Origin: Saprospiraceae bacterium
Lineage (GTDB): Bacteria; Bacteroidota; Bacteroidia; Chitinophagales; Saprospiraceae
Reading direction: 5' to 3'
DNA: 64,000 nucleotides
NCBI GenBank assembly: GCA_028285545.1
Contig: JANQPA010000083.1
Coordinates: 62,001 to 126,000 of the forward strand
In this document: positions 29,489-39,751 of the stretch, in pieces
Layout: every line of letters starts with the position of its first letter
Position numbering within the stretch: position 1 is the stretch's first letter
The notes under the pieces: model-generated
Database searches by the model: none
What the model was told of the DNA's origin: nothing
What the model saw: the letters and a program-made list of their open reading frames with translations, nothing else
Program-made: the position numbers and the translations under genes

Positions 29489-30625
29489 ATGTCTCTAAGA
29501 AATTCCGAGCAAATGAAAAATATCACAAAGGAAGACGTAGATCGTTTAGGTATTTCTCATCCTGATAAATTAAGTGCAGCTTCAAAACGAGCCTTATTGT
29601 GGCCTAAAATTGGGAATGAATGGTTTGGCGAATTTGAGGTATTTGATTTAAAAGGAGACCTGGCCTATGAGGAAGGGGTGGTAAGGAGAGATCCCAGTGC
29701 CATTATAGAGGAAGATGGGAAATATTTTGTTTGGTATTCCCGAAGTGTTGGACCAACTCAGGGTTTCGCCAACGACATCAATAAGGACAAGGTTTTTCCC
29801 TGGGATCGATGTGATATTTGGTTTGCTACTTCCGAAGATGGGTGGACCTGGAAGGAAGAAGGAATGGCTGTTGGACGAGGCAAGGCTGGCAATTATGATG
29901 ATCGCTCTGTTTTTACTGCCGAAATTTTGGCACACAATGGAAAATATTATTTGACGTATCAGACAGTGAAATCTCCCTACACGGTTAGAGTGAAAAACCA
30001 GGTTGGCATTGCCTGGGCGGATTCACCATACGGGCCGTGGACAAAAAGCGAAGAACCCATCCTTAGTCCTGCCGATAATGGTATCTGGCTTGGAGAGGAA
30101 GACAATCGTTTTAAGGTGGTAAAAAAAGGAGATTTTGATAGTCATAAGGTTCATGATCCTTGTCTTTTGTATTTCAATAAGCAGTTTTATCTCTATTACA
30201 AAGGAGAACAGATGGGGGAGGAAATTACCTTTGGTGGTCGACAGATCCGACATGGGGTAGCCATTTCTGACAATCCTCTTGGGCCGTATATTAAATCTCC
30301 TTATAATCCCATAAGCAATAGTGGCCATGAAATTTGTGTATGGCCATACCAGAAGGGGATTGCCACCTTGATCACTACTGATGGCCCCGAAAAAAACACC
30401 ATCCAGTGGTCTTCTGATGGTATTAATTTCGAGATTAAATCTGTCATTAAGGATGCTCCACATGCTATTGGGCTTAACCGCAGCCTGGAGGTGGATAAAG
30501 AACCATGGGCCGCTTTTGAATGGGGGCTTACACACCAATATATGAATGATGACTACCAATATATTCGCCGATTCCATGGAAGACGGGTCACTACCCATGT
30601 TGCGAAAGGAGAAAATCCAGGCTAA
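29489..30625 (+). CDS. GH117 alpha-1,3-(3,6-anhydro-L-galactosidase), neoagarobiose hydrolase
   Basis: The 378-residue protein matches the five-bladed propeller GH117 family, which removes 3,6-anhydro-L-galactose from the non-reducing end of neoagaro-oligosaccharides. Blade motifs include [20 protein letters not shown] and [20 protein letters not shown]68, D223 and E281 are spaced as the acidic residues of known members; H280 ([10 protein letters not shown]) is adjacent. No signal peptide is visible, so it should work in the cytosol, next to the cytosolic AHG enzymes. It opens a three-gene operon with GH50 (19 bp) and GH2 (127 bp). Confidence 0.9.
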   Translation: MSLRNSEQMKNITKEDVDRLGISHPDKLSAASKRALLWPKIGNEWFGEFEVFDLKGDLAYEEGVVRRDPSAIIEEDGKYFVWYSRSVGPTQGFANDINKDKVFPWDRCDIWFATSEDGWTWKEEGMAVGRGKAGNYDDRSVFTAEILAHNGKYYLTYQTVKSPYTVRVKNQVGIAWADSPYGPWTKSEEPILSPADNGIWLGEEDNRFKVVKKGDFDSHKVHDPCLLYFNKQFYLYYKGEQMGEEITFGGRQIRHGVAISDNPLGPYIKSPYNPISNSGHEICVWPYQKGIATLITTDGPEKNTIQWSSDGINFEIKSVIKDAPHAIGLNRSLEVDKEPWAAFEWGLTHQYMNDDYQYIRRFHGRRVTTHVAKGENPG

Positions 30626-30644
30626 AACCATTAAAATTATCAGC

Positions 30645-32738
30645 ATGAAAAATATAAATTTTATCCCCTTCTTTGCTTTATTCCTGTTTTTTGGCTGTCA
30701 GCAAAAAATTCAGGAGGTTTCAACTTCTGAATTCACTCTTTTTTCATTCGAAGATGGGATCGACCCTGCTCTTATAGAAACTGAAGATGCTTCTTTTGAT
30801 ATTTTCGAGCAAGCCCTCCGAGTGACAACTGGAAGCCAATTGTCAAAGCCGGGAGTCGTTCTTAAAGAACCTTCAGATAAATCTTGGGATTTGGATGGCT
30901 TTTATCAGGTAAAGGCCGATGTTACCAATGTAGGTGATGAATACATGCAAGTGGAAATGTTTGTTGGAAATGATCCCGATGGATTGACACGATGGTATTG
31001 CTCTGATTACATGGATTTGGAACCCGGAGAATCCAAAACCATAACAGTCGATTTGTCATGGACACCCTGGGTTCACTCTCCTCAAATGGATATTGTAGGA
31101 ATGAGAGGCGTTCCCGGAAAAATTAAAACTGATATTGAGGCGATAAATGACATCTCTTTTTATTCCAGATATGCCACTCAGGAAAATCAGTTTTTGGTAC
31201 ACAAAGTTCGAGCAGTAGGACAAATGGAAGTTCGGGACACTACTGGTTTTTTCCCCTTTGTTGATGAATTTGGACAATATATTCATCGAGAGTGGAAAGA
31301 TAAAACCCATTCTTTAGAAGAATTGAAACAAGCAGATGAAAAAGAAGAGAAAGAACTTGAACAATATCCCGTCGGTCCTGATAGGAATAAATACGGAGGG
31401 TGGTCAAAGGGGCCACAACTTGAGGCTACGGGCTTTTTCAGAGCGGAAAAATATCAAGATAAATGGTGGATGGTTGATCCTGAGGGCAGACTGTTTTGGT
31501 CGGCAGGGATAAATTGTGTATTGACTAATTTTGGACTAACTGGAACAGCCGGAAGAGAACATTATTTTAAAAACCTGCCAACGGAAAACAGCGATCTTGG
31601 TCAATTTTATGGTGAAGGAAAATGGGCCTCCCATGGTTTTTATATGGATAAGCTCCCTTTCAAAGCTTTCAATTTTTATGAAGCTAACTTATATCGAAAA
31701 TACGGTGAACACTGGCAAGAAAAATTTCATGATCGTATTCACCAACGCTTTGATAGCTGGGGGATGAATACTTTGGGGAATGTATCAGATCTTATGGCAG
31801 CCTCACAACAAAAAACACCCTATGTAGGTACGGTTTGGATTGAAGGTACACCAAAAATTGAAGGTTCATTTGGCTTCTGGGGGAAATTTCACGATGTTTT
31901 TGACCCTGGGTTCAGGGCGGCAGTACGCGAATCTATGGAGCGACAAAAAACAGGTGCAGGAGATCCTTGGTGTATAGGATTTTTTGTAGATAATGAAATG
32001 TCCTGGGGTGATTTGGGATCCTTGTCCATGGGTACCTTAAAAAGCCCTGCTTCTCAGCCTGCAAAACAAGAATTTGTTAAGGATTTGCGCTCCAAATACG
32101 GTACCATCCAAAAGCTTAATGCATCTTGGAAAACCAAATATGATTCCTGGGATGACTTGCTAAATGATACTGAAGAGCCAGATGTGAAAATAGATCAGGA
32201 AGATTTTGTAGCCTTCTATCAGAAAATTGCCCTTACCTATTTCCGAACGATTAAGGAAGAGCTGACCAGAATTGCTCCTAATCAATACTATTTGGGATGT
32301 CGTTTTGCATGGGCCAATAACGAAGTAACGCTAAAGGCTGCCAGCCAGTATTGCGATATCGTAAGCTTTAACAAATATGAATACAGTATCGAGCGAGTAA
32401 GCCTTCCAGAAGGCATTGATAAACCAATAATGATTGGAGAGTTCCACTTTGGAGCATTGGATCGAGGAAGTTTTCATTTAGGAGTAAAGCGTGCAGAAAG
32501 CCAGGCCCATAGAGGAGAACTTTATCAAAAATATATTCAAGGGGGCTTGCGTAACCCTGCAATTGTAGGAGCTCACTGGTTTCAATATACCGATCAAATG
32601 ATTACAGGAAGAGAAGATGGCGAAAACTATAATGTAGGATTTGTGGATGTCTGTGATGTGCCTTATGAGGAGTTTATTGAAAAGGTAAGAGAAACTAATT
32701 ATGGAATGTATGAATATCGGATGGGAGGAGTTCAATAG
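30645..32738 (+). CDS. GH50 exo-beta-agarase lipoprotein
   Basis: Start taken at ATG 30645, which begins a lipoprotein signal (MKNINFIPFFALFLFFGC, Cys18) 19 bp after the GH117 gene; the frame is open further upstream but only inside GH117. The 697-residue protein has an N-terminal CBM-like sandwich (~25-200) and a GH50 TIM-barrel marked by GGWSKGPQLEATGFFRAEK. Probable acid/base is E451 in FVDNEMSWGD and nucleophile E599 in MIGEFHFGAL. GH50 enzymes release neoagarobiose, the substrate of the GH117 encoded just upstream. A paralogue lies at 49978-52329. Confidence 0.9.
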   Translation: MKNINFIPFFALFLFFGCQQKIQEVSTSEFTLFSFEDGIDPALIETEDASFDIFEQALRVTTGSQLSKPGVVLKEPSDKSWDLDGFYQVKADVTNVGDEYMQVEMFVGNDPDGLTRWYCSDYMDLEPGESKTITVDLSWTPWVHSPQMDIVGMRGVPGKIKTDIEAINDISFYSRYATQENQFLVHKVRAVGQMEVRDTTGFFPFVDEFGQYIHREWKDKTHSLEELKQADEKEEKELEQYPVGPDRNKYGGWSKGPQLEATGFFRAEKYQDKWWMVDPEGRLFWSAGINCVLTNFGLTGTAGREHYFKNLPTENSDLGQFYGEGKWASHGFYMDKLPFKAFNFYEANLYRKYGEHWQEKFHDRIHQRFDSWGMNTLGNVSDLMAASQQKTPYVGTVWIEGTPKIEGSFGFWGKFHDVFDPGFRAAVRESMERQKTGAGDPWCIGFFVDNEMSWGDLGSLSMGTLKSPASQPAKQEFVKDLRSKYGTIQKLNASWKTKYDSWDDLLNDTEEPDVKIDQEDFVAFYQKIALTYFRTIKEELTRIAPNQYYLGCRFAWANNEVTLKAASQYCDIVSFNKYEYSIERVSLPEGIDKPIMIGEFHFGALDRGSFHLGVKRAESQAHRGELYQKYIQGGLRNPAIVGAHWFQYTDQMITGREDGENYNVGFVDVCDVPYEEFIEKVRETNYGMYEYRMGGVQ

Positions 32739-32748
32739 CAATGGCAAT

Positions 32749-32838
32749 GTCAATTGCAATGTCAATAACAATATCAATGTCAATTGCAATGTCAATAACA
32801 ATATCAATGTTAATTGCAATGTCAATAACAATATCAAT
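32749..32838 (+). repeat. three 30-bp tandem repeats built from NNCAAT hexamers
   Basis: Three adjacent 30-bp units (32749-32778, 32779-32808, 32809-32838) differ at one base only. Each unit is five hexamers of form NNCAAT. The array fills most of the 127-bp gap between GH50 and GH2 inside one operon. The frame of the GH2 gene stays open through it (Asn-rich, N-V-N-C-N-V-N-N-N-I per unit), but the GH2 lipoprotein signal starts later, at 32866. Confidence 0.85.
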
Positions 32839-32865
32839 AGTAATTCATTAATAAAGGGGTTTCGG

Positions 32866-35433
32866 ATGAAAGTTCTTCTAGATTCCCGATGGTTAATTTT
32901 TTTCCTTTTATCCAGTGTAATTATTCATTCTTGTAAAATTTCTCGTCAAGAAGAAAAAAGGGCTGTAGATTTTAACTTTGGTTGGAAATTTTCACTTGAA
33001 GAACACCCTAATGCATTTGATCCTAGCTTTGATGATGGTCATTGGAGAGCATTAAACCTTCCTCACGACTGGGTAATAGAAAATAAACCGGATTCTACCT
33101 TTAAATTCTGGCAGGCTACTGGTCGAATTCCGGGAAAAGGAATAGGATGGTATCGCAAAACATTTAAATTGGATATTGAAGAAGATGAGGTCTGTTATGT
33201 GTTGTTTGATGGCATCTACAATAATGCAACGGTTTGGATCAACGGATCACAATTGGGTTTCCACCCATATGGCTATTCTCCCTTTTATTATGATTTAACT
33301 TCCTATTTAAATAGAGATGGAAAAGAAAATGTCCTTGTTGTTAAAGTAGATCATACTCGTTATGCTGATAGCCGATGGTATACTGGAGCTGGGATTTATC
33401 GAAATGTAGAATTGATTAAAACCAATAAACTCCATATTCCTATATGGGGGACCTTCATAACTACTCCTGAAGTATCCTCTGAATCAGCAAATGTAAGGGT
33501 GCAAGTGAAAATTAGAAATGATTTCTATAAACCGAAAAACATTAGTCTGAATACTTCCCTGGTTGCTCCTGGCGGCATTACCATCGCACAAAAGAGACAG
33601 GAAGTAAACATTGATGAGGAAAAGGAGTTTATCCATGAATTTGATCTCAAAAATCCATTATTATGGGATACAAAAAATCCCCATTTATATACTGCAATTA
33701 ATTGGATTGAAGAAAATGGAGAAGTGGTGGATATTTATGAAACACGTTTTGGTATTCGATCCATTAAATTTGATGCAGAGGAAGGATTTTTTCTCAATGG
33801 AGAGCATACGCTCATCAAAGGAGTATGCTTACATCATGATGCTGGATTAGTTGGCACAGCAGTACCAAAGGGTGTTTGGAGGCGAAGGCTAGAGATTTTG
33901 AAGGCTGCCGGGTGTAATGCGATTCGCTCAGCTCACAATCCCGTTTCTAGTGAGTTTTTGGATCTTTGTGATGAAATGGGATTTTTGGTGCAAGATGAGT
34001 TTTTTGATGAGTGGGATTATCCCAAGGATAAACGTTTTAATATGAACCAGCAGAGTGTCCATTATGAAACTCAGGGCTATGTCCAACATTTTCAGGATTG
34101 GGCAGAAAAAGATATTGCAACCACGATCCTTAGTCATCGAAATCATCCCAGTATTATTCAATGGAGTATTGGTAATGAAATTGAATGGACTTATCCTCGA
34201 AACCAGGATGCAACTGGTTTTTTCAATAATTTGGATTGGAATGGTAATTATTTTTGGTCTGAACCGCCCTTTTCTCCTGAAAAAATCAGCCAGATGCTCG
34301 AAATTTTGCCTAAAGAAGAATTTGACATTGGGGAAACAGCCCAAAAGTTAAGCGACTGGACCAGACAATATGATACCACACGACCTGTAACTGCCAACTG
34401 CATTTTACCTTCCGTTAGTCATCTAAATGGCTATGCAGATGCTCTTGATGTAATCGGTTATAGTTACAGGAGAGTACTTTATGATTATGGCCATCAAAAC
34501 TATCCTGATGTCCCCATTATGGGCACTGAAAATGTACCTCAATATCATGAATGGAAGGCGGTAATAGATCATCCTCATATAGCTGGAACCTTTCTGTGGA
34601 CAGGCATTCAATATATGGGAGAAGTGCATGGAGATTGGCCGACCAGGACAAATGGTAGTGGCTTATTGGATTTAGCGGGATACCTATTACCTCCTTATCA
34701 TATGTTTAAAAGTCTTTGGAGTGATACCCCTCATATTTACATGACTACTAATAAGTATGATCAAATTAAATATCAAGGAAAACAAATATATCGCCTGAAT
34801 CAATCAATGGAGGTAGAAGAGTATCAACCGGGAGCATGGAAAGAATTTGTATGGGGCTGGCAATCGGTGAATGAGCATTGGAATTATCAGGAGGGAGATA
34901 CGATCATCGTTGAAATTATTACAAATAGTGAACAAGTTGAACTCTTTTTAAATGATAAGTCTTTAGGGATTAAAAACCGTGCATCTTTTGAAGATAATAT
35001 TCTGAAGTGGGCTGTAATTTATGAACCTGGGGTATTAAAGGCTGTTGGCCAAAATGAGATCGATTATCAATATGAAACAGCTTGGGAGCCTCATAAAATG
35101 GAAGTAAGAGTAGATAAAAGCAATTTGATGGCAGATAATTATGATGTTGCTCATATAGAGGTGCAATTAGTTGACTCAAAAGGTGTTCCTGTGCGCTTAG
35201 ATGATAAGCAGATCTCTTTCGAAGTAGATGAAAAGTTAAAGGTATTAGGAGTAGATAATGGAGCTACTGCTAGTGATCAAGCTTTTCAGTCAGACAAGGT
35301 GATGACTCATAAGGGACGGGCACTTTTGATCGTTCAGGCAAAAAGAAAGCCTGGAACAGCTATGATAACGATTCGAGGTGAAGGGGTAATAGAAGAGCTC
35401 ATTAATCTAAAACTTAATATTCTATCTAATTAA
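32866..35433 (+). CDS. GH2 beta-galactosidase-type lipoprotein
   Basis: Start chosen at ATG 32866, which opens a lipoprotein signal (MKVLLDSRWLIFFLLSSVII, then HSC). The 855-residue protein has the GH2 N-terminal sandwich (FNFGWKFSLEEH ... LPHDWVIE), Ig-like domain and TIM barrel, with acid/base E438 in SIGNEIEW and nucleophile E555 in IMGTENV, then C-terminal domains as in beta-galactosidases. In agar breakdown such enzymes remove galactose from the non-reducing end of agaro-oligosaccharides left by GH50 and GH117. It is third in the operon after the hexamer-repeat spacer. Confidence 0.88.
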   Translation: MKVLLDSRWLIFFLLSSVIIHSCKISRQEEKRAVDFNFGWKFSLEEHPNAFDPSFDDGHWRALNLPHDWVIENKPDSTFKFWQATGRIPGKGIGWYRKTFKLDIEEDEVCYVLFDGIYNNATVWINGSQLGFHPYGYSPFYYDLTSYLNRDGKENVLVVKVDHTRYADSRWYTGAGIYRNVELIKTNKLHIPIWGTFITTPEVSSESANVRVQVKIRNDFYKPKNISLNTSLVAPGGITIAQKRQEVNIDEEKEFIHEFDLKNPLLWDTKNPHLYTAINWIEENGEVVDIYETRFGIRSIKFDAEEGFFLNGEHTLIKGVCLHHDAGLVGTAVPKGVWRRRLEILKAAGCNAIRSAHNPVSSEFLDLCDEMGFLVQDEFFDEWDYPKDKRFNMNQQSVHYETQGYVQHFQDWAEKDIATTILSHRNHPSIIQWSIGNEIEWTYPRNQDATGFFNNLDWNGNYFWSEPPFSPEKISQMLEILPKEEFDIGETAQKLSDWTRQYDTTRPVTANCILPSVSHLNGYADALDVIGYSYRRVLYDYGHQNYPDVPIMGTENVPQYHEWKAVIDHPHIAGTFLWTGIQYMGEVHGDWPTRTNGSGLLDLAGYLLPPYHMFKSLWSDTPHIYMTTNKYDQIKYQGKQIYRLNQSMEVEEYQPGAWKEFVWGWQSVNEHWNYQEGDTIIVEIITNSEQVELFLNDKSLGIKNRASFEDNILKWAVIYEPGVLKAVGQNEIDYQYETAWEPHKMEVRVDKSNLMADNYDVAHIEVQLVDSKGVPVRLDDKQISFEVDEKLKVLGVDNGATASDQAFQSDKVMTHKGRALLIVQAKRKPGTAMITIRGEGVIEELINLKLNILSN

Positions 35434-35459
35434 GGGCATATGGTTCTGCCAAATGCCCT
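35433..35459. terminator. hairpin terminator between convergent GH2 and P-loop genes
   Basis: AGGGCAT (35433-35439) pairs with ATGCCCT (35453-35459) around a 13-nt loop in the 33-bp gap between convergent genes. Confidence 0.5.
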
Positions 35460-35466
35460 CTAAAGA

Positions 35467-36267
35467 TCAGCTTCTTGAATTAACAATGACTTCATCAAGA
35501 TCTTGTATTTGCTCTGAGTCTTTAAAAAAGTCTTTTAATTCATTTTTTGACGCTTTCAGGATGGTATCTTTAGCTGATACCAAATTATCTTTTTGGAATT
35601 GAATTAACTTTTTTTCATTTAGACAAGTATCTAAGTATGTTCCTTCACTATATTTCCAATTTTTAATCTCCAAAACACTTCCTTTATCTAATATTTTTAG
35701 AATAGTCTGCCAGGCAGATATTTCCTTATCTAAAGAGTTTATTCTTCCAAGGATTTTTTCCTTTTTTTCTCCTGCATGGATTAGATTAATGGTGGTTAAT
35801 AATTTTAATTCATCGTAATTGCCTTCCATTTCTAAAATCGATTTGCTTGCCGGATTAAGCAATAAAAAAAATATTTCACCAAAAATATTTGTAAAAGAAT
35901 TTTTTTGAAGCAAGGCTGGCAAAGCAGGAGCGTATATTTCAGTTTTAAATAATCCTTCTTGTTTAAAATTCTTATATAGTGGAAGAATTTGCCAGGTACC
36001 TCTGGCATTAAAAAATAAGGTTTTGCTTTTAGGGTACCATTCTAATTCTTCATTTGAAATTTCTCTATCAAATTTTTCATTATGAATTGATAAGATGTTG
36101 AGAAAGTCTTCTTTTAGTAGCCAATTACCATAAAAGTAATCTTCAGAATTTCTGGGATGCTCCCTTAATCTGTATGGATTAATTCCTGTAATATCGTTTT
36201 TAATGGCAAAATCTATGGGGCTTTTACCAATACCGCTAGGCCCTGATATAAAGAGTGTTTTTTTCAT
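35467..36267 (-). CDS. P-loop protein of unknown function
   Basis: The chosen start (36267) gives MKKTLFISGPSGIGKSPIDF, with a Walker A motif GPSGIGKS at residues 9-16 right at the N-terminus; an in-frame ATG also exists at 36303. The Walker A form resembles guanylate-kinase-like and nucleotide kinases, but the remaining 250 residues match nothing I recognise. The C-terminal half is helical and charged (GRINSLDKEISAWQTILKILDKGS...). No signal peptide. The gene and its neighbour at 36533 are more AT-rich and Lys/Asn-rich than the surrounding agar genes, suggesting later acquisition. Function is not assigned. Confidence 0.65.
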   Translation of the reverse strand: MKKTLFISGPSGIGKSPIDFAIKNDITGINPYRLREHPRNSEDYFYGNWLLKEDFLNILSIHNEKFDREISNEELEWYPKSKTLFFNARGTWQILPLYKNFKQEGLFKTEIYAPALPALLQKNSFTNIFGEIFFLLLNPASKSILEMEGNYDELKLLTTINLIHAGEKKEKILGRINSLDKEISAWQTILKILDKGSVLEIKNWKYSEGTYLDTCLNEKKLIQFQKDNLVSAKDTILKASKNELKDFFKDSEQIQDLDEVIVNSRS

Positions 36268-36467
36268 TTTTATTGTTTTATAGACTTTGTATATCAACCC
36301 CAAAAGATTGATAAAGTCCGTTAATTGTGAATAATTGAATTAATAGGTTGAAGACCTTATTCAATGTGTATTCAACGTGATAAGGTAGATTAGACTAGCC
36401 AGTAAATCTTTATTCTAGAAGTTTACTTAAAAGTATGACAGTCTTTGAAGAAAAGGACATCGGGATC

Positions 36468-36511
36468 AAATTTATTTGAGTTTTTTAGGAGATTTATCCT
36501 AAAATAAATTT
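36468..36511 (-). terminator. nested hairpin after the 36533-37309 gene
   Basis: AAATTTATTT (36468-36477) pairs with AAATAAATTT (36502-36511) and TTTTAGGA pairs with TCCTAAAA inside it. It lies 22 bp past the stop codon of the upstream minus-strand gene, so that gene and the P-loop gene are probably separate transcripts. Confidence 0.5.
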
Positions 36512-36532
36512 GAGGCCGAAATTTTTGGATTC

Positions 36533-37309
36533 TCAGATGAGGTATTTGAGAATTATTTTTGATTTCCAATTATCGATAAAATCAAGTGTCATTGGATTAT
36601 TTGGAATGCTTATCTCTGTCAATTCAATCATTGCGAACATGTTGTTATCTAATAAATCCTCATGCCTCTTTCTTAATAAATAGTTCCAGGCCATCGTTTC
36701 TATACCACCCATTCCAAAAGAAAGAATTAAGGAGGGGCCATTTTTATATATTTCTTTTAAATTGATGAAAAAGGCTGCTGTACCGGCAAAATCGTGAGCA
36801 CTTTCCCAATCATACCGGGGATCATTTTTTCTGAATTCCTTATACAATGCGTTTGAACCATTGATATTTTTATAGGTCTGTCTAAATCTTATCTCTGCTC
36901 TATTTTCATAACCAAAAGCTAAATGTTCTGAAACTGTTTTGGTGAGCTTTATCCTTTCCCTGGAGCAGACTTCAAAAAAAGCTTCTAGATTGTCGAAAAT
37001 AATTTTTTCCAATTTAATATTACTTCGATCAATTCTTTTTTTTGGGGAAGATAGATGGTCCGTAAGCGGAGGGCGAGTACTTTGAACGATGATGTCGTTA
37101 TTCTGAAGAAAAGAAAAATCAAAATTTTTGTTATCCTCCTCCTTTGAAGACTTATTTAAAAGTAGGCCATTATATTCATAACCTCTCTCATAAAGTAAAT
37201 GGGCTATCTCTGGGAAAGCTGCGCCATCCCTGATCATATAAGGTCTTAATTCCTTACTTTTGTCTTTTTTTCGCAAGTAATAAGCAAACCAATAAAATTT
37301 ATTTTTCAT
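36533..37309 (-). CDS. hypothetical protein, no recognised family
   Basis: A 258-residue protein with no signal peptide or membrane helix. Noted segments are MIRDGAAFPEIAHLLYERGYEY near the N-terminus, IIVQSTRPPLTDHLSSPKKRIDR in the middle and SLILSFGMGGIETMAWNYLLRKR followed by LDNNMFAMIELTEISIPNNP near the end. None points to a known activity for me. It lies between the PUL operons beside the P-loop gene at 35467, with a hairpin between the two. Both genes share AT- and Lys-rich composition. It could be accessory cargo; defence or toxin roles are possible but unsupported. Confidence 0.6.
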   Translation of the reverse strand: MKNKFYWFAYYLRKKDKSKELRPYMIRDGAAFPEIAHLLYERGYEYNGLLLNKSSKEEDNKNFDFSFLQNNDIIVQSTRPPLTDHLSSPKKRIDRSNIKLEKIIFDNLEAFFEVCSRERIKLTKTVSEHLAFGYENRAEIRFRQTYKNINGSNALYKEFRKNDPRYDWESAHDFAGTAAFFINLKEIYKNGPSLILSFGMGGIETMAWNYLLRKRHEDLLDNNMFAMIELTEISIPNNPMTLDFIDNWKSKIILKYLI

Positions 37310-37449
37310 TTAGCTAATTTATGGGTTTATCAACAACTCTAATCTATTAACCTAATTTAGAAAGATTTTTTGAGATTGATATTCTACCCTCTTCATGGAT
37401 GGTTATACCCTTTTTTTGCTTAGTAAAAAAATAGCTTCAGATTATCCTG

Positions 37450-38910
37450 TTATTTTTCACTGTAATCCATATAAATAGTCCGTTTTTGTAAATACCCCTC
37501 TATGCCATAAATCCCATCTTCACCTCCTATTCCAGAAGTTTTGTGTCCTGAATGATATCCTTGAATATAGCCTACGATTGCCCGGTTGATGAAAATGGTT
37601 CCTACCTGAAGTGTGTCAATTGCCTTCATATGACGCTTGTAATTATTGGTATACAAGTATGCTGACAATCCTTCCTTTCTGGCATTTGTAAGTGCAATAG
37701 CTTCTTCAAATCCAGATACCTTCATAATGGGCAGTACCGGGCCAAAAAGTTCGTCACGCATGGTAGCATGATCATTTTGGACATTGGTTAAAATGGTTGG
37801 AGAATACCAGTTGCCTTTGTCAAATAAAACTCCCTCAGGACGATGACCTCCTAATACTAATTCCGCACCTTGCTGAACATTTTCCTTTACCAATTGATCA
37901 ATACGCTTTAGACCAAGGTCGCTTACACTAGGACCCATGTTTACATTAGTGTCAAAAGGATCACCAACTTTTATTTGCCTTACCCTCTTGATCAATTTTT
38001 CAGTAAATTCATCGGCAATTTTTTCATCTACCATGACCATTTCATTACAAATACAAACCTGTCCACAATTGGCATATCTGGAGATGGCAGCTGCTTCCAC
38101 CGCTTTATCGATATCAGCATCATCGCAAACAATGAAAGGGGCCTTTCCTCCTAGCTCCAAAATGAGCGCAGTGATATTGTCGGCTGCAGCCCGATACATG
38201 GCTTTTCCGGCACGTGTACTTCCAGTAAGGCTAATGAGTTTAGTAATTGGACTTTCCACCAGTAAAGAAGCAGCCTCAGCATTTTTGGTAGATACCATAT
38301 TGATCACACCCTTTGGAAGACCCGCTTGCTCAACTATGCGACAAAATTCAGAAGCAGTCACAGGGGTGAGTTCATGAGGCTTAATGATCATGGTATTTCC
38401 TGTGACCAAGGCTGGACCAACTTTTCGACCTATTAATGCCAAAGGATAATTGAATGCACATAAGCCTACCGTTACCCCATAAGGTACTTTGTGAATCGAT
38501 AAATGTTCGTTTGGGAGATCGGAAGGAAAAATGGAGCCTTGAATCCTTCGAGCTGCTTCAGCACTATAGGTTAAATACCTAATGGTATCGTCTACTTCAC
38601 CAAGTGCTTCAGGATAAGTTTTTCCTTGTTCAAGAACTAGAAGTCGAGCAAAATGCTCTCGCTCTTCCCTTATTCTATCTGCGATGGCATAAATGTGCAA
38701 AGATCTAGTATGTGCAGGAGTGGCCTGCCATCCAGTCTGAGCTTTTTCTGAGCTTTCCAGCGCATATTGTACATCTTCTTTAGTGCAGGCGGTGACCGTT
38801 GCAAAAACCTGGTCGTTAGCAGGATTTTTTACCTCGATTAGCTCTCGTTGGGAAGAATCTAGCCATTCTCCATTTATGTAGCAAGGATAGTGTTTTATTT
38901 CAGTACTCAT
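37450..38910 (-). CDS. aldehyde dehydrogenase, second paralogue, in the CoA-type operon
   Basis: Start chosen at ATG 38910 ([18 protein letters not shown]), which aligns with the paralogue at 24046-25488; the frame extends upstream only into the crotonase gene. The 486-residue enzyme has N154 (CAFNYP), E252 (LELGGKAP) and C286 (NCGQVC), all intact. It is the last gene of a seven-gene minus-strand operon that starts with the MFS transporter at 47308. It probably oxidises a sugar-derived aldehyde to an acid, which the CoA-transferases of the same operon could then activate. Exact substrate unknown. Confidence 0.82.
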   Translation of the reverse strand: MSTEIKHYPCYINGEWLDSSQRELIEVKNPANDQVFATVTACTKEDVQYALESSEKAQTGWQATPAHTRSLHIYAIADRIREEREHFARLLVLEQGKTYPEALGEVDDTIRYLTYSAEAARRIQGSIFPSDLPNEHLSIHKVPYGVTVGLCAFNYPLALIGRKVGPALVTGNTMIIKPHELTPVTASEFCRIVEQAGLPKGVINMVSTKNAEAASLLVESPITKLISLTGSTRAGKAMYRAAADNITALILELGGKAPFIVCDDADIDKAVEAAAISRYANCGQVCICNEMVMVDEKIADEFTEKLIKRVRQIKVGDPFDTNVNMGPSVSDLGLKRIDQLVKENVQQGAELVLGGHRPEGVLFDKGNWYSPTILTNVQNDHATMRDELFGPVLPIMKVSGFEEAIALTNARKEGLSAYLYTNNYKRHMKAIDTLQVGTIFINRAIVGYIQGYHSGHKTSGIGGEDGIYGIEGYLQKRTIYMDYSEK

Positions 38911-38923
38911 AAGGTTAATTTTT

Positions 38924-39727
38924 TTATTCAAAATTTGGCTGGCGTTTTTCAATAAAAGCCTTGAATCCTTCTTGTGCATCAAATGTTTCGTAGAGTTCAT
39001 TGACATATTGCTCCTCAAGAACTAATCCTTGAGATAAGTTCATACCTGTAGACCGATTAATGAATTGCTTTATTTTGCTCATAGCTTGTGAGGGCCCATC
39101 AGCTAATTTTCTAGCATATTCCTGTAATGCTATTTCGAATGATTCTTTTGGAAAAATCTTGTTTAATAATCCATATTCAAGAGCCTGCTCAGGTTGGATA
39201 GCATTGCCTGATAGCAAAAGTTCCATAGCACGCCCTGCTCCCACCAAATGGATCAATCGAATGGTGCCGCCATTTCCAGGGATTAACCCTAGTTTTATTT
39301 CCGGAAGACCCAGTAAATAGTTACCCTCTGCAGCAAGTCTGATGTCACAGGCCATGGCTAGTTCGAGTCCACCCCCAAGCGTGTGTCCGTTTATGGCTGC
39401 AATGAATATTTTAGGACTGTTATTGATGGCAGCACCTACCTTGCGGGCTTCTTTTACCATGGCTTTATTCTGCTCAGTGGTATTGCTTCCAAATACCTTA
39501 ATATCTGCCCCACCACAAAAAAACTTCTCCAAAGAACTGCCTAATACTACTACCTTGATTTCATTTTCCTCATTCAATGCTTCAGTGGTTTTCAAGAGAA
39601 GCCTCAACAGATCTATTTCATATCCGTTAGCCGGAGGTTTGTTTAGCGTAAGGTATCCGACCCGGTTTATTTTTTGAATTGAAATAAGGTTTTTATCTTT
39701 TTCCACAGTTTTGAAATTAATTATCAA
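38924..39727 (-). CDS. crotonase-family enoyl-CoA hydratase/isomerase
   Basis: The 267-residue protein has a crotonase fold with the oxyanion-hole segments CGGADIK (71-77) and [11 protein letters not shown] (118-128). Both glutamates used by true hydratases appear present: E122 (GGGLEL) and E143 ([14 protein letters not shown]). It is cytosolic, 24 bp after the GH2 gene and 13 bp before the aldehyde dehydrogenase gene in the same operon. Partner CoA-transferases suggest it hydrates, dehydrates or cleaves a sugar-acid CoA ester. No beta-oxidation dehydrogenase or thiolase accompanies it. Confidence 0.8.
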   Translation of the reverse strand: MIINFKTVEKDKNLISIQKINRVGYLTLNKPPANGYEIDLLRLLLKTTEALNEENEIKVVVLGSSLEKFFCGGADIKVFGSNTTEQNKAMVKEARKVGAAINNSPKIFIAAINGHTLGGGLELAMACDIRLAAEGNYLLGLPEIKLGLIPGNGGTIRLIHLVGAGRAMELLLSGNAIQPEQALEYGLLNKIFPKESFEIALQEYARKLADGPSQAMSKIKQFINRSTGMNLSQGLVLEEQYVNELYETFDAQEGFKAFIEKRQPNFE

Positions 39728-39751
39728 GGGAAGATTGTTTCAACCTTTTTT

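Noticed and set aside
32478..32837. Minus-strand frame rich in Leu/Thr (LLLTLQLTLIL repeats)
   Set aside because: It is the antisense reading of the NNCAAT hexamer array and the GH50 gene, with no start signal or family match.
32749..32838. Possible CRISPR-like array
   Set aside because: Units are directly adjacent with no spacers, and there are no cas genes.
38911..39018. Longer aldehyde dehydrogenase start at 39018
   Set aside because: The extra residues overlap the crotonase gene and have no counterpart in the paralogue at 24046-25488.
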